A stretch of 49,086 bases of DNA from an uncultured Bacillota bacterium. GTDB lineage: Bacteria > Bacillota > Clostridia > Christensenellales > UBA1242. Location of the stretch: assembly GCA_947053645.1 (NCBI GenBank), contig CAMRTM010000007.1, forward strand, positions 1 through 49,086, read 5' to 3'. Of the stretch, positions 1 to 8,295 are shown one piece after another (the stretch's first letter is position 1; each line of letters begins with the position of its first letter). The notes beneath the pieces were generated by a model, which was not told where the DNA came from, did no database searches, and worked only from the letters and a program-made list of their open reading frames with translations. The translations under genes were made by a program, and so were the position numbers.

Positions 1-936
1 AAACTCATTCATTTAGAGGAGATTCTTCATAAGCGTGTTGTTGGTCAAAATAAAGCGGTAGACGCAGTTGCAAAGGCAATCAGAAGGTCAAGAGTGGGCT
101 TGCAAGACTCTAAACGCCCGATAGGCTCATTCCTCTTTATGGGACAGACAGGTGTAGGTAAAACCGAACTTAGTAAAGCAATAGCCGAGGCGATGTTTGA
201 TGATGAGAATAATATCATAAGAATTGATATGAGTGAGTATATGGAATCTCATACTGTGTCAAAACTCATTGGTGCACCTCCAGGCTATGTGGGCTTTGAT
301 GATGGTGGACAACTTACCGAGCAGATTAGAAGACGCCCATATAGCGTAGTGCTGTTTGATGAAATTGAAAAAGCACATCCAGATGTACTCAATTCTCTTC
401 TTCAAATACTAGATGATGGTCGACTTACAGATGGTCAAGGTCGTACAGTAAGTTTTAAAAATACAATTATAATCATGACTTCCAACCTTGGTGCAAACGA
501 AGTTAAGGAGCAACATAAATCCCTTGGTTTTGGCGAAGAAATGGGGGAGGCAATAGATAATAATAAAATTTATATGGATGCACTTAAGCGTAAGTTTAAG
601 CCAGAACTTATAAACCGAATTGATGTAATATGTATCTTTGATTCACTAACTCAGGAAGATTTGGTTAAAATAGCAAAAATACTTATTTCAAACATAAATA
701 AAAGACTTAAGGAGAAAAATCTTTCCCTTATGATTACAGAAGAGGCACTCGAATATGTTGTGAGCCATGGGTCGAATATCGAGTATGGTGCAAGACCTTT
801 GAAAAGATATATCCAGCAGGAGATTGAAGATCAAATAGCAGAGAAGATCCTTCTCGGGCAATTAAATAGTGACGGAGCCATAGTAATTGACGCCGACGAA
901 AATGGACTTAACTTCACAAATGAAAATCCTGCCTAA
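1..936 (+). CDS. clpC: ATP-dependent Clp protease ATPase ClpC, C-terminal part (5' truncated by window)
   Basis: The frame is open from base 1, so the start lies outside the window; about 311 residues are present. They hold the second AAA+ module of a Clp/Hsp100 unfoldase: the linker LEEILHKRVVGQ, Walker A GQTGVGKT, Walker B VVLFDEIEKAHP, sensor-1 TSNLGA, the pore-loop region GAPPGYVGFD and the D2-small sequence GARPLKRYIQQ. The family unfolds proteins and feeds them to ClpP in the cytoplasm. ClpC is preferred over ClpB because of the linker wording and the short acidic C terminus, but the diagnostic N-terminal and middle domains are not visible. A repeat array and a bidirectional terminator follow. 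Confidence 0.9.
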   Translation, partial: KLIHLEEILHKRVVGQNKAVDAVAKAIRRSRVGLQDSKRPIGSFLFMGQTGVGKTELSKAIAEAMFDDENNIIRIDMSEYMESHTVSKLIGAPPGYVGFDDGGQLTEQIRRRPYSVVLFDEIEKAHPDVLNSLLQILDDGRLTDGQGRTVSFKNTIIIMTSNLGANEVKEQHKSLGFGEEMGEAIDNNKIYMDALKRKFKPELINRIDVICIFDSLTQEDLVKIAKILISNINKRLKEKNLSLMITEEALEYVVSHGSNIEYGARPLKRYIQQEIEDQIAEKILLGQLNSDGAIVIDADENGLNFTNENPA

Positions 937-940
937 GGCG

Positions 941-1046
941 GTATCATTTCGACCGAAGCCTATTCCTACTCCTTTGTCATTTCGACCGAAGCCTATACCT
1001 ACTCCTTTGTCATTTCGACCGAAACGCAGTGGAGCGGAGAAATCTA
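941..1046. repeat. REP-like array, three units (locus 1)
   Basis: Three copies of the core TCATTTCGACCGAA lie in tandem about 38 bp apart; the last is completed by the 3' half GGAGCGGAGAAATCT. The same repeat occurs at five other loci in the window. A short ORF over this stretch only translates the repeat and is not a gene. Confidence 0.85.
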
Positions 1047-1048
1047 TT

Positions 1049-1079
1049 AAAAAAGCATATCATTTTGATATGCTTTTTT
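1049..1079. terminator. Bidirectional terminator between clpC and the minus-strand orphan gene
   Basis: An A-run, the stem GCATATCA/TGATATGC and a T-run make a symmetric intrinsic terminator serving both convergent genes. Confidence 0.8.
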
Positions 1080-1590
1080 ACTCCCATTCATTTATAGCAA
1101 CAATTTGTTTTCCGTCGCATACTAATACATTTTTTGCCTTTGTAATAGATCTATTAACATAATCATAGTCAAGCGTTTGAGGGCAGCGCTCGCTAATACT
1201 GTCAAACAAACTGTGGGCAACCTGTCTTGCTTTTTCTTCATCGTGAGTTTCAGATACAATTTGCATACAGATGTTTAATTCTTGATAAATCAAATTGCGT
1301 AAATGCCCACCACCAATGCTTTCGGTGGTTTCAAGAAGTTTTTGCTCCAAACTATTTAGCCCCTCGTTAGTTTTCACTCTTTGTAAAAGCCGTTTAATTG
1401 TTTTATTTTCAATTTTTTTCACTGTTTTTTGCATTGCAGTAGAATCATCGCTATTTTGTATCTCCGCAATAATATTCACATAGTCTATATATTCACCCGC
1501 AAGTTTAGCCAACTTTTTACTAAATTTTTCTCCATCATGTTCCATGCGATAGTCCTGATAGTTTGCAACTGCTTTTTGTGTTTTTGTCAT
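1078..1590 (-). CDS. Hypothetical cytoplasmic protein, orphan gene with poly-G-spacer promoter
   Basis: 170 residues from the ATG at 1590, chosen because an AGGAG site lies just upstream; a longer upstream ATG would start inside the promoter. No signal peptide or membrane segment; Lys/Glu-rich and probably helical. I do not recognise a family. It stands alone between clpC and hpf on the opposite strand and has its own consensus promoter with nine G/C in the spacer, which suggests variable expression. Function unknown. Confidence 0.7.
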   Translation of the reverse strand: MTKTQKAVANYQDYRMEHDGEKFSKKLAKLAGEYIDYVNIIAEIQNSDDSTAMQKTVKKIENKTIKRLLQRVKTNEGLNSLEQKLLETTESIGGGHLRNLIYQELNICMQIVSETHDEEKARQVAHSLFDSISERCPQTLDYDYVNRSITKAKNVLVCDGKQIVAINEWE

Positions 1591-1611
1591 ATTTTTCTCC
1601 TTTATACCTCT

Positions 1612-1638
1612 ATTATACTCGGGGGGGGGAATTGTCAA
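1612..1638 (-). promoter_or_regulatory. SigA-type promoter with 9-bp poly-C spacer tract
   Basis: On the minus strand a perfect TTGACA (1633-1638) and a perfect TATAAT (1612-1617) are separated by 15 bp, nine of which are a C homopolymer (G on the plus strand, 1621-1629). The optimum is about 17 bp, so gain or loss of C residues by slippage should change promoter strength. The downstream gene begins at 1590. Confidence 0.8.
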
Positions 1639-1674
1639 GTGTTTTAAGAAAAAAATAATATTTCTTCAAATCAT

Positions 1675-1703
1675 TTGTTTTGAACTTTGAGATGTAATAT
1701 AAT
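1675..1703 (+). promoter_or_regulatory. Possible promoter of hpf
   Basis: TTGTTT (1675-1680) and TATAAT (1698-1703) are separated by 17 bp. The -35 is weak and a stress or stationary-phase factor may be used instead. Confidence 0.35.
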
Positions 1704-1725
1704 AAAACTAAGGGAGGAAAAATAT

Positions 1726-2268
1726 ATGAAAATTGATATCGTAGAAAAAGGTGGCTATAAAGCAAGCCAAAGACTAAAGAAGGTGCTTACAGATAAAATA
1801 AATAAACTCGAAAGATATTTCGGGGATGATGTAAGTGCTAAGGTTGTATGCAGCAAGGAAGATAAGAGGGAAAAACTTGAAATAACTTTAAAGAATAAAG
1901 GTATGCTTTATCGAAGTGAGGTTGCAAGTGCAAACATTTATGATAATATAGACCTTGTGCTTCCAAAACTTGAAAAACAGATAGTTCGTGTGGTTGAAAA
2001 GAAAAAATCAAAAGCAAAATCAAATAGAAAAACAGTAAGGACAATGGAAGTACCATTTGAATTTCTTGCTGAAGAGCCTGAGGTTTTGCCAGAAGTATTT
2101 AAGAAAAAGACTTTCGACCTTGACCCTATGTCAATTGATGAAGCGCGCTATGCAATAGAGCGTGTGGGGCATGATTTCTATATCTTCCTAAATGCAAAAA
2201 CTGGAAGAGTGAATGTAATGTATAAGCGTCATGATAATAAACTTGGCGTTATAGATGTTAAGTTTTAG
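1726..2268 (+). CDS. hpf: Ribosome hibernation promoting factor, long form
   Basis: 180 residues from the ATG at 1726, preceded by GGGAGG. The N-terminal half is the S30AE/RaiA domain, which binds the decoding region of the 30S subunit. It is joined by a Lys-rich linker to the C-terminal domain (from about residue 115: VPFEFLAEEPEVLPEVFKKK, then DEARYAIERVGHDFYIFLNA), which in long HPFs dimerises 70S ribosomes into 100S particles. This two-domain length is typical of Firmicutes. It probably shares a transcript with the small membrane protein that starts 8 bp after its stop. Confidence 0.93.
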   Translation: MKIDIVEKGGYKASQRLKKVLTDKINKLERYFGDDVSAKVVCSKEDKREKLEITLKNKGMLYRSEVASANIYDNIDLVLPKLEKQIVRVVEKKKSKAKSNRKTVRTMEVPFEFLAEEPEVLPEVFKKKTFDLDPMSIDEARYAIERVGHDFYIFLNAKTGRVNVMYKRHDNKLGVIDVKF

Positions 2269-2276
2269 GAGGAATT

Positions 2277-2513
2277 ATGGCAACACAAAAAAGAAAAACA
2301 CTTTCGAACATTATCAGTGAAGCGTTAAGTGGAATTATTATGATAGTTTGTGTTCTAGTATATTTAATTTTAGGTTTCACAATAAATTTTTGGCATCCAG
2401 GCTGGATAATTATTGTTGGTGGTGCGCTTAGCGTAGGCATTTTAAATATAATTTTAAATGCAGTAAATGACGCTAAAAATCTAAAAAAAGAAGAAAAGGA
2501 AAATGAGGAATAA
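2277..2513 (+). CDS. Small membrane protein, two predicted transmembrane segments
   Basis: 78 residues, with AGGAGG overlapping the end of hpf. A short basic N terminus precedes two hydrophobic helices (about 16-36 and 42-61), separated by a short NFWHPGW loop. A charged Lys/Glu-rich tail follows. It is likely a cytoplasmic-membrane protein with both ends inside. No family recognised. It is cotranscribed with hpf by position and ends at a strong terminator. Confidence 0.7.
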   Translation: MATQKRKTLSNIISEALSGIIMIVCVLVYLILGFTINFWHPGWIIIVGGALSVGILNIILNAVNDAKNLKKEEKENEE

Positions 2514-2541
2514 AAAAGACTTGCACCGCCAAGTCTTTTTT
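2512..2541. terminator. Bidirectional terminator
   Basis: A-run, stem AAGACTTG/CAAGTCTT with a six-base loop, T-run. It closes the hpf unit and the convergent minus-strand gene. Confidence 0.85.
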
Positions 2542-3034
2542 ATTCTGCTTCTCCGTCTGCTTTTTTGTGACGCTCCAGTTCACTTTCATATTCCAGTAGG
2601 TGTTCTCTCAGTTCAAGGCTACCTTTTTCCATAACAATTTCTCTATGTGCAGTTTTGTTTGCACCATGAAGATACTTGTATGCTTGCAAACTCCAAACAG
2701 GGGATTTTTCTGCTAAAATTTTTTCATCGTGAAGAGGTACATTTGCACCATATACATCGCGTGCATAATAGTAATTCATCTCTCCGTTTCCTTTTTCCAA
2801 CACAATTTTTTCAAGTTCGTGAAAATTGATGTACTCATGGTCGATATAGATATTTTTGGTCATAGCCTTAGCAAATAGATAGGCAACATCTGGGGCAGTG
2901 GCTTTTGACGAAATAAGTTTTCTTTGTGCCACTTTAATAAGTGATACTTTCGTACTTTTTTGCTTTATACGCTCAAGTTGCTCCATTAGTTTGATAAGGT
3001 CGGCAATTTCAAAATTTTCATTTACTTTTTTCAT
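2540..3034 (-). CDS. Hypothetical protein with YARDVxGA-type repeat
   Basis: 164 residues, with GGAGG upstream of the ATG at 3034. No signal peptide or membrane segment. The middle (about 70-135) contains wording such as EKIVLEKGNGEMNYYYARDV followed by GAN and a second, weaker copy (YKYLHGAN, EIVMEKGS). From memory this resembles an ~37-residue repeat found in long helical proteins of uncultured gut Firmicutes, but I cannot name a domain. Monocistronic, with its own consensus promoter. Function unknown. Confidence 0.65.
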   Translation of the reverse strand: MKKVNENFEIADLIKLMEQLERIKQKSTKVSLIKVAQRKLISSKATAPDVAYLFAKAMTKNIYIDHEYINFHELEKIVLEKGNGEMNYYYARDVYGANVPLHDEKILAEKSPVWSLQAYKYLHGANKTAHREIVMEKGSLELREHLLEYESELERHKKADGEAE

Positions 3035-3057
3035 AAGCTCCCTCCACTTATATAAAA

Positions 3058-3086
3058 ATTATATTATACATTAGTTTAATTGTCAA
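3058..3086 (-). promoter_or_regulatory. Consensus SigA promoter
   Basis: On the minus strand TTGACA (3081-3086) and TATAAT (3058-3063) are 17 bp apart, upstream of the gene starting at 3034. Confidence 0.75.
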
Positions 3087-3102
3087 TGGTCTTTTTTTGG
3101 AA

Positions 3103-3126
3103 TAAAAAAAGTGCACTAATGCACTT
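3103..3126 (-). terminator. Terminator of rpsT
   Basis: The minus strand reads AGTGCA-TTAG-TGCACT followed by seven T, right after the rpsT stop codon. Confidence 0.8.
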
Positions 3127-3397
3127 AGATTGACTTTTTAAGATTGTCAAGCATTTTTGCATAGTGTGCTTTTTTGCGGTTAGCGCTGTTTGCATGAATA
3201 ACATTGTCTCTAGCGGCACTGTCCATTAAAGAAACAACATCGTTGTAAGCAACTTCTGCATTCACAACATCCTTGTTTGCGATAGCAAGTTTAAATTTCT
3301 TAGCATAAGTTGAAATGCGAGATTTGATTGCTTTGTTTTCAGCAGTCTTTTTTTCAATAACTCTAACTCTTTTTTCTGCAGATTTAATATTTGGCAT
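3125..3397 (-). CDS. rpsT: 30S ribosomal protein S20
   Basis: 90 residues. The start MPNIKSAEKRVRV at 3397 is the canonical S20 N terminus and has AAGGAG upstream; the six-residue upstream extension is rejected. Basic and all-helical, it binds 16S rRNA. It is divergent from gpr, the arrangement seen in Bacillus and many Clostridia. Confidence 0.97.
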   Translation of the reverse strand: MPNIKSAEKRVRVIEKKTAENKAIKSRISTYAKKFKLAIANKDVVNAEVAYNDVVSLMDSAARDNVIHANSANRKKAHYAKMLDNLKKSI

Positions 3398-3478
3398 GTT
3401 CTTCTCCTTAATCAAATTCTAGAAAAGTATAGCACAAGAATTGTTAATTTGCAAGCAAAAATAAATAATTTTTGCAAA

Positions 3479-4243
3479 ATGTTTGAAAATATAGGTATGT
3501 TTGATTTGTTTGATGAGTGTGGAAAAGACCTAGAGCGGTATGGCTACTCAGTTAAAGAGATAGAATATGAAGGCGCACTTGGGTATATGAAGATAGAAAG
3601 TGAAGAGAAAAGCCAAGAATTATCACTTAAAAAAGGTGAGTATTTTATAATTAACATTCCATCTTTATATGAAAAAGATTGCGAAGAGTATCTATCTAAA
3701 ATATTATATAACTCCCTTTGTCATTTAATAAATGGATTGGATTTGAAAAAGCATGCGAGGTGTTTAGTAGTAGGGCTAGGCAATCCAAATATTTTGGCAG
3801 ATAGCCTAGGAAAGTCTGTCATAGATAGTATGGCAGACGGCGTTGAAGGAGTATATAAATTCTGCCCCAATATTTATGCAATCACAGGTATTGACACAAG
3901 TGATTTTGTGCTGTATGTTAAGGAAGGCGTAAAAGCGGATTGCGTAATCGTAGTTGATTCACTTGCCACAAATGATATTTCTCGTCTTGGCACATCAGTG
4001 CAACTTACAAGCGCAGGCATAAGCGCAGGTAGTGGTGTCAGAAAAAATCCAAGTAGAATTGATAAAGATAAAATCGGCGTGCCTTGTATAAGCATAGGGG
4101 TGCCGTATATGATTTTTTCAAGTGTGATAAAAAAAGATGTGCCCGAACTTTTACTTACGCCAAAAGACATTCATACAAATATTCAGGTTATGGGAAAGAT
4201 TATTGCCTGTGCCATAGATAAGTTGTTTAAAGGTTTGTTGTGA
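3479..4243 (+). CDS. gpr: GPR germination protease (spore endopeptidase, peptidase family A25)
   Basis: About 254 residues from ATG 3479. A TTG at 3449 or an ATG at 3497 are alternative starts, and none has a clear Shine-Dalgarno. GPR degrades small acid-soluble spore proteins on germination; it is made in the forespore as a zymogen. Family features visible: VVGLGNPNILADSLGKSV, IDTSDFVLYVKEGVKADCVI, VVDSLATNDISRLGTSVQL, GISAGSGVRKNPSRI, and the VPCISIGVPYMI segment. Here it is short at the N terminus, so the propeptide may be reduced. The rpsT neighbourhood supports the call. Confidence 0.93.
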   Translation: MFENIGMFDLFDECGKDLERYGYSVKEIEYEGALGYMKIESEEKSQELSLKKGEYFIINIPSLYEKDCEEYLSKILYNSLCHLINGLDLKKHARCLVVGLGNPNILADSLGKSVIDSMADGVEGVYKFCPNIYAITGIDTSDFVLYVKEGVKADCVIVVDSLATNDISRLGTSVQLTSAGISAGSGVRKNPSRIDKDKIGVPCISIGVPYMIFSSVIKKDVPELLLTPKDIHTNIQVMGKIIACAIDKLFKGLL

Positions 4244-4369
4244 TTCACTTTCACACTTGTCATTTAGATAAAATTTAAGGAGTAAATAAGTTTCCATCTT
4301 AATGTCTTATTTACTTATAAATAGCGTAAAAATATTCTTAATTTGTTTTGTAAAAAATAAGATATGATA

Positions 4370-4375
4370 TATACT
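4370..4375 (+). promoter_or_regulatory. Possible -10 box close to the start of the surface protein
   Basis: TATACT lies 9 nt before the ATG at 4385 and no Shine-Dalgarno is visible, so the transcript may be almost leaderless. TTGTTT at 4343-4348 would be a distant -35 (21 bp). Confidence 0.3.
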
Positions 4376-4384
4376 ATATCTATC

Positions 4385-7270
4385 ATGAAAAAAATAAATA
4401 GATTCACTTTATTATTTATATGTACATTTGTTCTCCTTATAGGGGGACTTCTTTTGACTAGCACTGCTGCGGGGGGGGGAGTTTTAGATTTTGATAATTC
4501 TCAAGAAGAAACAACAACCCCGCCGGGTGAAGATAATACAGATGCTGGCATGTCTGGTACTTTTTATGGATATACAATGCTTAGAGATCCAGATTCTGGA
4601 GCAATCAAAGTTAATCATTGGGGGTCTAACTATGGCATAGCACTAATTCCTTGGTCTAGTAGTGTAAACATGGATAGTATACCATCTTCTTTTCATACAA
4701 GTTCTAGCAGTTATTCAACAAGCGTTTCTTTGCAAAATAATACTGCACGAATATGGGCAAGAATGCCTTCAAAGGCGGGTTATAGTTATTATGGAATTGC
4801 AATAGGGTATATAAATAATTACAACTCATCAATATCTACAAGAACATTTTATGATTCTAGTTTCATTGGTTACATAGTCAATAATACAATAAGTACAAAT
4901 TACCATTATTCTGGTAGTAACGAATGGTTGGGAGATATACCTGGTGGCTGGGACGCCATTGCTGTAATGCAAACAAACAAGTATAATATAAGTTATTCTA
5001 ATCTACAAGGTGCAACATGTTCGGGGCCAACAAGTGCAACATATGATAAATCAGTTTATATACCAAATCCTTCAACAAGGACGGGTTATACCTTTGCGGG
5101 TTGGACATTTAATGGAAGTACCAGTTATGCAAAATATGGTACTTCATCATCATCGGTAACAACTTCGTGGACAAGCACCTCTACAAAAGTAACATCAACA
5201 TATTTTAAAAATCTTATAACAACAAACAATGGTACAGTAACGATGAAAGCCAACTGGACAGCAAATAAATATACAGTCACCTTAAATAGCAATAAGGGAA
5301 GTGGTTCCTCAACTCCTACTGGTGGGACTTCCAGCGTAAGCGCCACTTACAATAGTGCAATGCCATCTGCCACCATGCCAACACGCGATGGATATACATT
5401 CGAAGGTTATTATGACACCAGTGCGTCAACAGGCGGAACACAGTACTATACCTCGACTGGTGCAAGTGCTCGGGTGTGGAATAAAACAAGTAATGAAACA
5501 CTTTATGCTCGCTGGACGCCTATCACATATACTTTAACTTATAATTTGAATGGTGGCAGTTATGGGACTTATCATCCTGCTAGTGCGACTTATGATAGTG
5601 TTGTTCAAATATCAAATCCAACCAAAACAGGATATACATTTGCTGGGTGGAGTGTTCCAAATGGGACAGCGCTTGACTTATCAACTGCAAAATATGGCAA
5701 TTCATCATCGTCAGTAAACACTTCGTGGACAAGCCTTTCCACAAAACCAACTGCGATTTATTATAAAAACCTTGCTTCAACAAGTGGTGGAGATGTATTT
5801 TTTCAAGCCCAGTGGCGGGATGCTGCTGCCCCAGTAATACACCGGAAAACATGGGTACAAAACGGGTCAACAGGATACTATGTATATGCATATGTCACAG
5901 ATAATGTTGGGGTGGCAAGAGTGCAATTCCCTACATGGACGGATAAGAATGGGCAGGACGATATACAGGCAAATTGGGGTACCAATTCAGCAGCCAGTGG
6001 AACAAGTGGAAACTGGACAATAAATAATCAGACATATAACTATAGATACACAGTAAATGTAACAGAACATAATAATGAATATGGAATATATAATACACAC
6101 ATATATGCATATGACGCTGCTGGTAATTCAGTAAGTACAGCGATAGGTGGAATAAGATTTAACTTCACAGTGACATTAAATTCAAACGGTGGCAGTGGCG
6201 GCAGCACAAGTATTATAGCAACATATGATGCTGCAATGCCAAATCTTACATCACTGCCAACCCGTGAAGGCTGGAAATTCCTAGGCTACTATGACGCTCA
6301 AACTGGCGGTAATCAATATTATCGCGAAGATGGCAGATGGGCATGGATTTGGGATAAAACGCAAAATGCAACCCTTTTCGCTCATTGGCAAGAAAAAACA
6401 TGGATAGAAGATAGTAGTTACTATTCTACATCACTGAGCGGGCTGGGAACGGAAACAAATCCATATAAAATCACTTCAGCAAAAGACCTTGCCTATCTTG
6501 CAAAACAATCTCAGACAAATAATTTCAGTGGAAAATATTTTAGGCAGACTTCAAATATAGATTTATCTGCACATTTATGGACTAGTATTTCAGATGTCAA
6601 CGATTATATTAATTCTTTTGCGGGCATATATGACGGAGGACTATACTCAGTTAGAAATTTAAGAATGAATGGTGTAGCAAGTGGACATTACGGATTATTC
6701 TATTATACAAAGAATGCAATGATAAAAAATATAAATTTGCAAGATGTAGAAATACAGGGTGAAAAAAGTGCCTCAATAGGTGGAATTGTAAGTGTACCCG
6801 AAACTACTACTATAGAAAATTGTGTAGTTACAACAGCAAAAATAACTGGTCGTAACCAAATAGGCGGAATAGTAGGTGTGGCTTTTGATAGTACAATATC
6901 TCAATGTATGGTAAAAGATTGTACAATAACAGGTCAGCAATATGTAGGGGGAATATTAGGAGATAGTTTTACAACCAGCATAACAGATTGTAATGTAATG
7001 GATGTTACCATCATATGCGATTCAGGCAGTATCATATGTGATTCTGCCTCAGTGCAAGGGGATGTAACAATCAATTCATCTTACGGCTCAGGAACAGTCA
7101 ATGGTACTGCTACAAAGGTCATGTATGGCGACGCAACCGCATGGGGCAACTGGTCACTTGTAGAGGGCGTGAACGGAGGACTTCCAGTGCAAAAAGGACT
7201 ATACCATATCGGTGGTTTTACAGACTCTAAGAAAGTATATGATCATTTAGTTGCTTGGAAAAATAGTTAA
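4385..7270 (+). CDS. Large secreted surface protein: InlB-type repeats, Bsp-like domain, GLUG repeats; G9 tract in frame
   Basis: 961 residues from ATG 4385 (MKKINRF, followed by a signal peptide to about residue 28, TSTAA). Codons 29-32 contain nine consecutive G (4471-4479). Three or more Flg_new/InlB B-type repeats follow (for example TGYTFAGW, YTLTYNLNGGSYG, DGYTFEGYYD). Next is a domain like the GBS Bsp module (DNVGVARVQFPTW, DDIQANW, HNNEYGIYNTHIYAYD), then another B repeat. The C terminus has GLUG-type beta-helix repeats (GRNQIGGIVGVAF, GQQYVGGILGDSF). No LPXTG sorting signal and no C-terminal membrane anchor. It is probably an extracellular adhesin-like protein. Ser/Thr/Asn/Gly-rich. 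The lack of a Shine-Dalgarno is odd. Confidence 0.85.
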   Translation: MKKINRFTLLFICTFVLLIGGLLLTSTAAGGGVLDFDNSQEETTTPPGEDNTDAGMSGTFYGYTMLRDPDSGAIKVNHWGSNYGIALIPWSSSVNMDSIPSSFHTSSSSYSTSVSLQNNTARIWARMPSKAGYSYYGIAIGYINNYNSSISTRTFYDSSFIGYIVNNTISTNYHYSGSNEWLGDIPGGWDAIAVMQTNKYNISYSNLQGATCSGPTSATYDKSVYIPNPSTRTGYTFAGWTFNGSTSYAKYGTSSSSVTTSWTSTSTKVTSTYFKNLITTNNGTVTMKANWTANKYTVTLNSNKGSGSSTPTGGTSSVSATYNSAMPSATMPTRDGYTFEGYYDTSASTGGTQYYTSTGASARVWNKTSNETLYARWTPITYTLTYNLNGGSYGTYHPASATYDSVVQISNPTKTGYTFAGWSVPNGTALDLSTAKYGNSSSSVNTSWTSLSTKPTAIYYKNLASTSGGDVFFQAQWRDAAAPVIHRKTWVQNGSTGYYVYAYVTDNVGVARVQFPTWTDKNGQDDIQANWGTNSAASGTSGNWTINNQTYNYRYTVNVTEHNNEYGIYNTHIYAYDAAGNSVSTAIGGIRFNFTVTLNSNGGSGGSTSIIATYDAAMPNLTSLPTREGWKFLGYYDAQTGGNQYYREDGRWAWIWDKTQNATLFAHWQEKTWIEDSSYYSTSLSGLGTETNPYKITSAKDLAYLAKQSQTNNFSGKYFRQTSNIDLSAHLWTSISDVNDYINSFAGIYDGGLYSVRNLRMNGVASGHYGLFYYTKNAMIKNINLQDVEIQGEKSASIGGIVSVPETTTIENCVVTTAKITGRNQIGGIVGVAFDSTISQCMVKDCTITGQQYVGGILGDSFTTSITDCNVMDVTIICDSGSIICDSASVQGDVTINSSYGSGTVNGTATKVMYGDATAWGNWSLVEGVNGGLPVQKGLYHIGGFTDSKKVYDHLVAWKNS
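4471..4479 (+). repeat. Nine-G homopolymer inside the surface-protein ORF
   Basis: The tract covers the third base of codon 29 to the second base of codon 32. With ten G the next codons lead to TGA, and with eight G to TAG, both within about six codons. A single-base slip would therefore switch the protein off. Confidence 0.85.
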
Positions 7271-7287
7271 AAAATTGTCTAAGACGC

Positions 7288-7314
7288 AAAAAAGTGGCTT
7301 GTGCCACTTTTTTT
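7288..7314 (+). terminator. Terminator of the surface protein gene
   Basis: A-run, stem AAGTGGC/GCCACTT with a TTGT loop, then a T-run. It lies in front of the ytfI-like gene. Confidence 0.8.
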
Positions 7315-7348
7315 GTATATAAAATCTTATTTTACAAACACTTTTTCT

Positions 7349-7909
7349 ATGAATACACTTTACTATCTAATTCCCACATTTATAATACTTTTGTGTATTT
7401 TCCCGCTTATAATTCAATTGCGGGTTACTTTTAATTTAGAAAGTCTAAACGGGGTAATATGCTTGTACCTTTTTAAAATCAAAATTAAATATTACTCATA
7501 CGAATTAAAGGGTAAATATATTGTTTTAAGCAATGAGAGGCAAACAAAGCATAAGGAAATAGAGTTTGACCCAAGACAGTTTATAATAGTAAAGATTTTC
7601 AAAGACCAATTAAAACATAAATCACGGGTTAAAGAGATGTTTGTGTTTTATAATATCGGTCTAGGTGATGCGTTTCTTACTTCCATGGTTTGTGGTGCGA
7701 TAAATAATGCTCTGTTAATATATTTTACAAATGTAAAAAATCGACGACCAACTGCTTCTATGGGAATATACGATACGGTGTCCTATAACCGCCAAGTATT
7801 CGAGGTGGCTGGCAAAGGCAGTATAAGTATTTCTTTGTTTGATGTTGTATATTCTTTGGTGATGTCGGTTATTCTAATTAAGAGATTAAGTAAAGGGAGT
7901 AAGGTATGA
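7349..7909 (+). CDS. DUF2953 (YtfI-like) sporulation-associated membrane protein
   Basis: 186 residues from ATG 7349 (MNTLYYLIP). The ORF can be opened to 7301, but that start lies inside the upstream terminator. One N-terminal transmembrane helix (about 3-22), then a beta-rich region, and a second hydrophobic segment near the C terminus. It overlaps gerW by an ATGA junction, which matches the ytfI-ytfJ pair of Bacillus and gives the DUF2953 assignment; the sequence itself is divergent. No clear Shine-Dalgarno. Confidence 0.7.
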   Translation: MNTLYYLIPTFIILLCIFPLIIQLRVTFNLESLNGVICLYLFKIKIKYYSYELKGKYIVLSNERQTKHKEIEFDPRQFIIVKIFKDQLKHKSRVKEMFVFYNIGLGDAFLTSMVCGAINNALLIYFTNVKNRRPTASMGIYDTVSYNRQVFEVAGKGSISISLFDVVYSLVMSVILIKRLSKGSKV

Positions 7910-8295
7910 AAATATATACAGAAAATGAAACAATAAAAGATTTAATAGATGGTGCTATGGAGAAGATGAAAGGGATTATGGGTTCCAGCACTGTAATAGG
8001 TGAACGAGTGGAAACACCTGACGGAACAATAATAATACCTGTGTCCAAAGTAACAGTAGGATATGTCGTAGGCGGAGGTGAATATGCCGACCTGTCTTCA
8101 AGAAGGGTGGCAAATCATTTCCCTATGGCTGGAGGTTCAAGCGGTGGTGTAAGCGTGTTGCCAGTGGGTTTTTTGGTAGAAAGTAAGGGAGAAATTAGTT
8201 TTATCAATGTAGAGAATAAATCGCTTTATCAAACTATTCTAAACACCTTCAATGCACTAATAAACAAACTGGAGAAGGAAGATGAAAAAGACTAA
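7906..8295 (+). CDS. gerW: GerW family sporulation protein (YtfJ)
   Basis: 129 residues, start overlapping the upstream stop, with GGGAGT before it. Family wording: GTIIIPVSKVTVGYVVGGGE and the Gly/Ser-rich GGSSGGVSVLPVGFLV. YtfJ homologues are made in the forespore and contribute to germination. It overlaps the downstream carboxypeptidase by 14 bp, so translation is probably coupled. Confidence 0.93.
   Translation: MKIYTENETIKDLIDGAMEKMKGIMGSSTVIGERVETPDGTIIIPVSKVTVGYVVGGGEYADLSSRRVANHFPMAGGSSGGVSVLPVGFLVESKGEISFINVENKSLYQTILNTFNALINKLEKEDEKD

Noticed and set aside
887-1162. ORF with repeated SFRPKPIPTPL
   Set aside because: Translation of the REP array after clpC.
1591-1638. Longer start of the first orphan gene (MTIPPPEYNRG)
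   Set aside because: This extension lies in the promoter (-10, G tract and -35); the inner ATG has the Shine-Dalgarno.
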